A stretch of DNA of 64,000 nucleotides, taken from NCBI GenBank assembly GCA_964503275.1, contig CAZCZO010000003.1:124001-188000 (forward strand), read 5' to 3'. Shown here in pieces: positions 58,491 through 64,000 of the stretch. The number at the start of each line of letters is the position of its first letter. Positions within the stretch are counted from its first letter, which is position 1. The DNA is from DASRAP01 sp964503275. GTDB lineage: Bacteria > Gemmatimonadota > Gemmatimonadetes > Gemmatimonadales > Gemmatimonadaceae. The position numbers and the translations under genes are program-made. The notes beneath the pieces are model-generated. The model was given only the letters and a program-made list of their open reading frames with translations. It ran no database searches and had not been told where the DNA came from.

Positions 58491-60520
58491 CGCTCGCCTC
58501 CGATCGCGCGCCAGCCCACAGGCGCGGGCGCGCCGGCACCCCACGGAAGGCGTGCGCGGACGATTCCGGCGAGGTCGACCAGCACCCGGGACGATGTGGC
58601 CCGCCGTTGCGCGGGCTCGACATCGGGATGCAGGTCCCGGAGCATCGCTTCGGCGGTCGCGCGCACGGCGCTGTCGCGCGGGAACGCGGCGAGCAGACCC
58701 TGCGCCCGTCGCGCGACCTCCTGTGCCTGCGACAGCGTCATGCCATCCTGCGCGTGCAGGGTCTGCACCAACGTCGCTGCATGGCGCAGCGCAGCGGTCG
58801 GCCCACTGTCCGCAGCCGGCGCGGCGGGCCGCGAGGACGAGGTCACACCAGCCATGGTGCCCGTCAGTCGCCGCGCCGGGTCGACCCGTTCGCGCGTGCT
58901 CAGGGCGCGGAGGATGAAGCGTGAGCGGGCCAGCGCTCGCTCGAGCGCCGCGAGGGCACGCCGCTCTTCGGTCAGCGCCTCCGCGAGCGTCCCGGCGGTG
59001 AGCAGCTGCGCCGCCGTACTCATGGCGCGGATCGCGCGGGTCATCTCGAGCCGCCCCTGATTCGCGAGCCGCCCGGCGAGGATGTCGTCCTCCGCCTCGG
59101 CCTCTGCCTCCTCGTTGAGATGCAGGTGGCCGACATGGTCGTTCGCATCATCGGCCAGCTCGCCACCCATCATGAAGACGAACTCTGCGCGCACCGACCG
59201 CTGCTCCGCAGCCAGGCTCAACGCCGAGCGGCGGAGTTCTTCTGGCGACACGGTCGCGGCCGCAGCGAGCAGGCGCTCCGTCTTGAGGATGACCATCGCC
59301 TGGCTCAGCCCATAGCGATCCTGATCGTCGTCGGCCGCGAAGCCCTCGACGGCCTCCGAGCCCGGCGCCGTCACCTCGACGAGAAAGGTCTCCGACTCGC
59401 TCGGGCTGGTCCCGGGGCGTCCGTCGCGCGCGATCGCGCGGTACACCACGACATCGCCGGGCTCGAGCCGCAGCGTGTCGAGCCGCAGGGTCGCACGGGC
59501 ACGCCACTGCTCGCGCTGATCCCGCGTGAGGTCGAGCGTCGCGTCGCCCTCGACGAACGCGAACTGCTCACCTGCCCCACGCACACGCGTGAACCGGACG
59601 CGCAGGTCGGCCAACGCGATGTCATCGTTGGCCTCGATGGTCAGGGCCAACTGACGATCGCCGTCGGGAACGCGCAGGTCCCGCGCCGGCGTGAGGATCC
59701 GCACCACCGGCGGGGCATCGTCGCGCACGCGCACGGCGATCACATGCCGCGCTCCTTCGGTGCCATCGCGGGCCAGCGGCGTCAGCGTCACCAGTTCGTC
59801 GGCGGCGACCACGAATCCCGCAGCCTGCTCGAGCGCTTCCGCCCACAGGGTATCGACACCGCCCAAGTGGGTCACGACCACCGCCGCCGCGTCGAGGCGT
59901 CCGCGCAGGGACAACGTCGACCCCGAGAGCACGATCACCTCGCGGGGAAGTGCCAGCGACTCCGTGCCACGACCGGTGTATGCGGGCGGCTCCAGTCTCA
60001 CGGTGAGCGCCGACAGGCTCGGTGCGCCGCGCAAGACCGCTGGCAGCCAGGGGTCGAGATCGCGGACGATCGGACGCCACAGCGCCCAGAGCATCACACC
60101 GAGCAGCGGGAGCAGGGCCAGCATGCCGGCACGTCGCAGCGGGACCACGCTCGCGCCTCGCACCCCACGGACCCGTGCGTCGGCATCGCGCCAGACGCGC
60201 TCGGTGATCGGTGACATCGCGCCCTGCTCCACCAACTCGACGGCAGTGCGCACCAGGTTCTGTGCGTTGGGCGCGGCCTGCTCGATCGCGTCCGCGTCCG
60301 CCCGCGTCGTGCGGCCAAGCCGCGCCCACTGGGCGAGTCCTCCTGCCGCCGCCAGTACGCCCCACAGCGCGAGTCGGGCTCCCAGTGCGACCTCGGCCGG
60401 GAGCAGCGCCGCGATGCACAGGGCAGCAAGGCCACCCGCCGCCGCACCCGTGAGCATCGCGCGGGTCTGCCGTCGACGAGCGACGGCGCGCAACAGCGCC
60501 GACAATCCGTGCGGGATCAT
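58487..60520 (-). CDS. DUF4175-like membrane protein
   Basis: 677 residues from ATG at 60520, overlapping the BatA-like stop by 3 bases. Two N-terminal membrane helices (GAAAGGLAALCIAALLPAEVALGARLALWGVLAAAGGLAQW and LALLPLLGVMLWALW) precede immunoglobulin-like repeats with APPVVRILTPARDLRVPDGDRQLALTIEANDDIALADLRVRF. A long coiled-coil C-terminus follows (LNEEAEAEAEDDILAGRLANQGRLEMTRAIRAMSTAAQLLTAG). The architecture matches DUF4175/TIGR02302 proteins found with MoxR and BatA. Inner membrane with a large external domain. Function unknown. Confidence 0.8.
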   Translation of the reverse strand: MIPHGLSALLRAVARRRQTRAMLTGAAAGGLAALCIAALLPAEVALGARLALWGVLAAAGGLAQWARLGRTTRADADAIEQAAPNAQNLVRTAVELVEQGAMSPITERVWRDADARVRGVRGASVVPLRRAGMLALLPLLGVMLWALWRPIVRDLDPWLPAVLRGAPSLSALTVRLEPPAYTGRGTESLALPREVIVLSGSTLSLRGRLDAAAVVVTHLGGVDTLWAEALEQAAGFVVAADELVTLTPLARDGTEGARHVIAVRVRDDAPPVVRILTPARDLRVPDGDRQLALTIEANDDIALADLRVRFTRVRGAGEQFAFVEGDATLDLTRDQREQWRARATLRLDTLRLEPGDVVVYRAIARDGRPGTSPSESETFLVEVTAPGSEAVEGFAADDDQDRYGLSQAMVILKTERLLAAAATVSPEELRRSALSLAAEQRSVRAEFVFMMGGELADDANDHVGHLHLNEEAEAEAEDDILAGRLANQGRLEMTRAIRAMSTAAQLLTAGTLAEALTEERRALAALERALARSRFILRALSTRERVDPARRLTGTMAGVTSSSRPAAPAADSGPTAALRHAATLVQTLHAQDGMTLSQAQEVARRAQGLLAAFPRDSAVRATAEAMLRDLHPDVEPAQRRATSSRVLVDLAGIVRARLPWGAGAPAPVGWRAIGGER

Positions 60521-61284
60521 GACGTCGCACTCGGCGTGCGCACGATGCGGCGGCGCAGCGCCCATTCCGCGCCGAGGAGCACCAGCACGATGCCCCACAC
60601 GATGCGCGCCAGCGGAGCCTGGTCGTCATCCACGCTGCGCGCGGCGCGCACGCGGACCGGCAACGAGTCCGGCGCCAGCGTCGCCCCGAGCCGACCGCGA
60701 TCCGAGGTCGAGACCACGAGCGCGATCAGTCGCCTGGCCGGCGCGTCAGCGGCGAGGTGTGTCGCCAGACGCAGCGTATCGCTGTCATCGCCCCAGGCAC
60801 TGAGTCGCACCCGCCCGTCCACATCGGTGATCACCGGTGTGCCGGGGAGCCGCCGGGCGGTATCGACCGCACCGAGTCGCAGGGCGTAGGCGATCGCCGG
60901 CTCGCGGACGAGGGCTGCGATCACTGGGATGTGCTGCGCCCGCAGTGCCCCCACCACGCCGACGACATCGATCGTCACCGGGACCATGGGGGCATCCGTC
61001 GCCGCCTCGCTCGCCGAGAGCGGACGCAGGTCCTGCTCAGCAGCGTCAGGGCCCGTCGGGCGTGCCAGCGCGAGCACCGCCGCCGCGAGGATCGCCATGC
61101 GGAGTGCGAGGAGCAACGCGTCCTCGAGCCGTGCACGCCGTCGTGGCACGAGCGCGGTCGCCTCGAGGAAGCGCAGCGACGGCACACGCTGGTCCGTGGG
61201 ACGTTCGCGGCTCAGCAGATGGATCGCCACCGGCACCACGAGCGACAGCGCCCCGAGCAGTGCCATTGGGAGCAGGAATCGCAT
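60517..61284 (-). CDS. BatA-like N-terminal domain protein without VWA
   Basis: 255 residues. The start MRFLLPMALLGALSLVVPVAIHLLSRERPTDQRVPSLRFLEATA is the BatA/TIGR02226 double-helix motif, and DALLLALRMAILAAAVLALARPTG is the second helix. Unlike full BatA proteins there is no VWA domain; a small domain and a C-terminal helix (IVWGIVLVLLGAEWALRRR) follow. Typical partner of MoxR and DUF58 in envelope stress or assembly clusters. Overlaps neighbours on both sides. Confidence 0.85.
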   Translation of the reverse strand: MRFLLPMALLGALSLVVPVAIHLLSRERPTDQRVPSLRFLEATALVPRRRARLEDALLLALRMAILAAAVLALARPTGPDAAEQDLRPLSASEAATDAPMVPVTIDVVGVVGALRAQHIPVIAALVREPAIAYALRLGAVDTARRLPGTPVITDVDGRVRLSAWGDDSDTLRLATHLAADAPARRLIALVVSTSDRGRLGATLAPDSLPVRVRAARSVDDDQAPLARIVWGIVLVLLGAEWALRRRIVRTPSATS

Positions 61285-62198
61285 CAGTCGTCCGAAGCGC
61301 GCGCGTCGAGCGCGTGCACGCGCCCGTGGCGCTGGAGCAGCAATCGGCGCAGGGTCTGCGCCGGGTCGGTGTCGGTCCAGCAGACCGCGTGCTCGATCGC
61401 ATCGCGCTGCGCGGCCCGCGCACAGCGCTCGAGGAACGCCGAGAAGCGCTGCGCATACGCCGCCCGGGCGATCGCGGGATCGACCTCCAACCGTGCACCG
61501 GTCTCCGCGTCCACCAGCACCCGCGCCGACGAGGTCGGCAGCGCTCGCTCCTGTGGCGACAGGATCTGCAGCAACAGGACATCGTGCCCATGCTGCCGCG
61601 CGACCCGCAACGCCCGCTGCACCGGCGCTTCGTCGTCGTAGAGATCCGACAGCACGATCAACAAGCCCCGCCGTGACAGCATCTCCGCCGCGCGGGTGAT
61701 CACGCGCGGCCCCTCCCAGATGCCGCCGGGCGCCATGGCCTCCAAGCGCGAGAACATGAGCCGCCGATGCAGGATCCCGGAGCGCGGAGGCAGGAACTCC
61801 CAGCGCGCATCGCGGCGCGTCAGCAGGCCGACCGCATCGCCCGCGGTCGTCATCAACTGCGTCAGGGCCGCCGCGAGGACCCGCGCATAGGCGAACTTCG
61901 ACACGCCGCTCTCCGGGAATCCCATCGAGGCCGAGGTGTCGAGCACCACCAAGGCGGCCATGTCCGTCGTCTCGCGGAACTGCCGCGTGTAGAGCCGGTC
62001 GGTGCGGGCGAGGGCCTTCCAGTCCAGATGCTTGAGGTCATCGCCCTGCTGATACGGCCGGTGCTGGCGGAACTCCGTCGAGTAGCCAGGCCGCAGTGAC
62101 CGATGCGCGCCCGCGCGAATGCCCTCGACGACCAACCGAGCTGCCAGGGACAGATCCTCGAGCGCCGCCGCATCGGCCGCCGAGAGCAGCGCGCTCAC
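61284..62198 (-). CDS. DUF58-domain protein
   Basis: 304 residues from GTG. The DUF58 core reads YSTEFRQHRPYQQGDDLKHLDWKALARTDRLYTRQFRETTDMAALVVLDTSASMGF, where DTSASM is a VWA-like MIDAS strand, then LLTRRDARWEFLPPRSG and LLIVLSDLYDDEAPVQRALRVARQHGHDVLLLQILSPQE. Partner of MoxR-type ATPases. A longer frame upstream would run into moxR and is rejected. Begins 2 bases after the moxR stop. Confidence 0.93.
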   Translation of the reverse strand: MSALLSAADAAALEDLSLAARLVVEGIRAGAHRSLRPGYSTEFRQHRPYQQGDDLKHLDWKALARTDRLYTRQFRETTDMAALVVLDTSASMGFPESGVSKFAYARVLAAALTQLMTTAGDAVGLLTRRDARWEFLPPRSGILHRRLMFSRLEAMAPGGIWEGPRVITRAAEMLSRRGLLIVLSDLYDDEAPVQRALRVARQHGHDVLLLQILSPQERALPTSSARVLVDAETGARLEVDPAIARAAYAQRFSAFLERCARAAQRDAIEHAVCWTDTDPAQTLRRLLLQRHGRVHALDARASDD

Positions 62199-62200
62199 GG

Positions 62201-63184
62201 TCAGCCACGCACAGCGTCGAGCAGATCGCTGATCACGCGATCGGCCGTGACGCCGTCGGCCTCGGCGCGGAAGTTCGGCAGCACGCGATGCCGCAGCACC
62301 GGGTGCGCGATGCGTCGCACATCGTCGAGCGACGGCGCGGGGCGACCATCGAGGAGTGCCGTCGCCTTGGCCCCGAGCAGCAGCGCCTGCCCAGCCCGCG
62401 GGCCGGCGCCCCATCGCACCCAATCGCGGACGAAGCCCGGTGCGCTGGGGTCCGTCGGCCGCGTAGCGCGCACGACACGCAACGCGTAGTCCACGACGTT
62501 GTCCGCCGCGGGCAGCTCGCGGACCAGCAAGCGCGCCCCTTCTAGCTCCAGCCCCGTCGCGACCGTCGGGACCACCCCATCCCGTCCGCCGGTCGTGGAC
62601 GTCAGCACACGCCGCTCGTCGTCGAGCGTGGGATAGTCGATCACCACCGCGAACAGGAAGCGATCCAGCTGCGCCTCGGGCAGCGGGTGCGTGCCCTCCT
62701 GCTCGATCGGGTTCTCGGTCGCGAGCACGAAGAGCGGCCGGGACAACGGATGCCGCGTGCCACCGACGGTGACCTGGTACTCCTGCATCGCTTCGAGCAA
62801 TGCGGCCTGCGTCCGCGGTGGTGTGCGGTTGATCTCGTCGGCGAGGATGATGTTCGCGAACACCGGCCCGCGGATGAACCGGATGTGTCGCTTGCCGGTA
62901 GCCTGATCCTCCTCGATGACCTCCGTGCCCAGGATATCGCTCGGCATGAGGTCCGGCGTGAACTGGATGCGACTGAAGTCCAGGTCACAGGCCGCGGCCA
63001 GCGACCGGATCAGCAGCGTCTTCGCCAAGCCCGGCACGCCGCGCACCAAGCAGTGCCCGCCGGCGAACACCGCGGTGAGCACCTCGCGGCGTACGGCGTC
63101 CTGCCCGATGATCACCGTACCGATCGCCGCGTCCAAGCGCTGCGCCAGCGCGCGCGCGGCATCGAAGTCGAGGGGGGTCGTCAT
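62201..63184 (-). CDS. MoxR-family AAA+ ATPase
   Basis: 327 residues from ATG. The AAA_3 domain has Walker A CLVRGVPGLAKTLLIRSLA, FTPDLMPSDILGTEV, RGPVFANIILADEINRTPPRTQAALLEAMQEYQVTVGG (Walker B) and FVLATENPIEQEGTHPLPEAQLDRF with the sensor 1 and Arg finger. The C-terminal lid ends in RRIAHPVLRHRVLPNFRAEADG. It acts as a chaperone for metal-binding or VWA proteins, here plausibly the DUF58 and BatA products. It overlaps the fabH stop by 4 bases. Confidence 0.95.
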   Translation of the reverse strand: MTTPLDFDAARALAQRLDAAIGTVIIGQDAVRREVLTAVFAGGHCLVRGVPGLAKTLLIRSLAAACDLDFSRIQFTPDLMPSDILGTEVIEEDQATGKRHIRFIRGPVFANIILADEINRTPPRTQAALLEAMQEYQVTVGGTRHPLSRPLFVLATENPIEQEGTHPLPEAQLDRFLFAVVIDYPTLDDERRVLTSTTGGRDGVVPTVATGLELEGARLLVRELPAADNVVDYALRVVRATRPTDPSAPGFVRDWVRWGAGPRAGQALLLGAKATALLDGRPAPSLDDVRRIAHPVLRHRVLPNFRAEADGVTADRVISDLLDAVRG

Positions 63185-64000
63185 GGCACACGCCGCTGCT
63201 CGGCGAATACCGGCGCCATGAGGCCGGCCGCCGACCGACCATGGGGGTCCTGCCCTGCCCGCACGCGGTTCACCATGGCGAGCGCCGACTCCGTGAGGGG
63301 CGGCAACTCGACCGGACTCGTCCCGAGCGGGGTCACCCGTGTGCCCCATTTCACGAGCAGTGAGCAGTAGGTCAGGCCGCCACCGAACGCCGGCATCAGC
63401 AACGTCGCCCCCGGCCGAACCCGTCCCTGCTCCAGGGCCTCCACCAACGCGACGGGCACGGTGGCCGCGCTCATGTTGCCGTACTTGTGGACCGTGACGA
63501 TCACCTTGTCCATCGGGATCTCCGCGTACCGCGCGACCGACTCGATGATCCTGAGGTTGGCCTGATGCGGGATCACCAGATCGACATCGGCACAGGTCAA
63601 TCCGGCCTGCTGCAGCACCGTCGTCGAGGCCGTGGCCATGGCCTGCACCGCCCGCTTGAAGATCGACGGACCATCGAAGTCCCACAGCGTGTCGCCGTAC
63701 GTGATGCCGAGCCCGGAGTATCCACAGCCGAAGCCGCGCACCCGCAGGGTCTGGCGCGCGTCGGCGTCGCAGCCCAGCACCGAGCCGACGAGCCCTTCTT
63801 CCTGCTCGCTGGCTTGGAGCACCACGGCCGCCGCGCCGTCGCCGAACAGCACCGCCACGTTGCGGTTGCTCCAATCCATGTAGCGCGAGATCAGCTCGAC
63901 CCCGATGACCACCGCCGAGCGGATCATGCCCGAGCGGATCATCGCCGTGGCGGTGGCAAGGCCGTAGCAGAAGGAGGTACAGGCGGTGTTGAGGTCCATC
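63181..64000 (-). CDS. fabH: 3-oxoacyl-ACP synthase III, N-terminus outside window
   Basis: At least 272 residues; the gene continues past the right edge. The visible part opens at MDLNTACTSFCYGLATATAMIRSG (the active-site Cys is in NTACTSF), then AVLFGDGAAAVVLQASEQEEGLVGS, VIPHQANLRIIESVARYAEIPMDKVIVTVHKYGNMSAATVPVALVEALEQGRVRPGATLLMPAFGGGLTYCSLLVKW with the catalytic His and Asn. It condenses acetyl-CoA with malonyl-ACP to begin fatty-acid synthesis. The moxR start overlaps its stop by 4 bases. Confidence 0.95.
   Translation of the reverse strand, partial: MDLNTACTSFCYGLATATAMIRSGMIRSAVVIGVELISRYMDWSNRNVAVLFGDGAAAVVLQASEQEEGLVGSVLGCDADARQTLRVRGFGCGYSGLGITYGDTLWDFDGPSIFKRAVQAMATASTTVLQQAGLTCADVDLVIPHQANLRIIESVARYAEIPMDKVIVTVHKYGNMSAATVPVALVEALEQGRVRPGATLLMPAFGGGLTYCSLLVKWGTRVTPLGTSPVELPPLTESALAMVNRVRAGQDPHGRSAAGLMAPVFAEQRRVP

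Overview
This 64 kb window is high-GC bacterial chromosome spanning the replication-initiation neighbourhood. dnaA and dnaN run leftward and rpmH-rnpA-yidD-yidC-mnmE run rightward from a short shared intergenic region, which is a classic origin-proximal layout. The GC content, dense ATGA/GTGA gene overlaps, several apparently leaderless promoters, Tat-exported TldD, a 6-bladed propeller with a GQGPGEL signature and a FeS-type photolyase together suggest a Gemmatimonadota-like organism. That placement is inference from gene content and was not checked by database search.

Layout. 0-9.1 kb: an AraC-type regulator, the RNase P RNA, a lipoprotein, dnaN, a candidate oriC, dnaA, rpmH, rnpA, yidD, yidC and mnmE. 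9.1-11.4 kb: two adjacent insertion sequences. One is a 981-bp IS3-like element with only orfB, clear inverted repeats and a 4-bp target duplication. The other is a decayed ISNCY-like element with intact ends. 11.5-13 kb: a Cys-rich secreted mini-protein overlapping a 6-bladed propeller gene. 13-23 kb: metal-dependent peptidases, a beta-CASP nuclease, small regulators, an M16 peptidase pair, a Nudix enzyme and an ECF sigma/anti-sigma pair. 22-31 kb: a tightly packed run of holA, a SPOR protein, mutS, cystathionine beta-synthase, ddl, a QueE-like protein without its iron-sulfur cysteines, a rhomboid protease and queF. 31-37 kb: prephenate dehydratase, an EamA transporter, tRNA-Phe, a Tat-exported Gfo/Idh oxidoreductase with a DUF1080 hydrolase, and a TPP riboswitch with thiC.

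36.9-40.1 kb is an accessory locus. It holds an unknown helical protein, an AraC-type regulator with a pseudo-receiver domain, a 55-residue lipopeptide and a TPR protein. Three copies of a tandem 12-bp repeat with exact 20-bp period punctuate it; this is the strongest candidate here for an undescribed regulatory module. 40-49 kb: an MFS exporter, a MutT-like Nudix, a K+/H+ antiporter, a FeS photolyase, transketolase and a GMC oxidoreductase. 49-53.6 kb: a VIT/VWA protein, an ECF sigma, its anti-sigma partner and a DUF4159 protein. 53.7-56.7 kb: a TldD/TldE pair with poly-glycine inserts.

56.8-64 kb: a leftward chain starting with fabH (cut by the window edge), then moxR, DUF58, a BatA-like protein, a DUF4175-like protein and an amidotransferase-like membrane protein. 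Most junctions are stop/start overlaps, indicating one translationally coupled unit. Coordinates of start codons are my choice from signal peptides, ribosome sites and overlaps, and several differ from the longest open frame.
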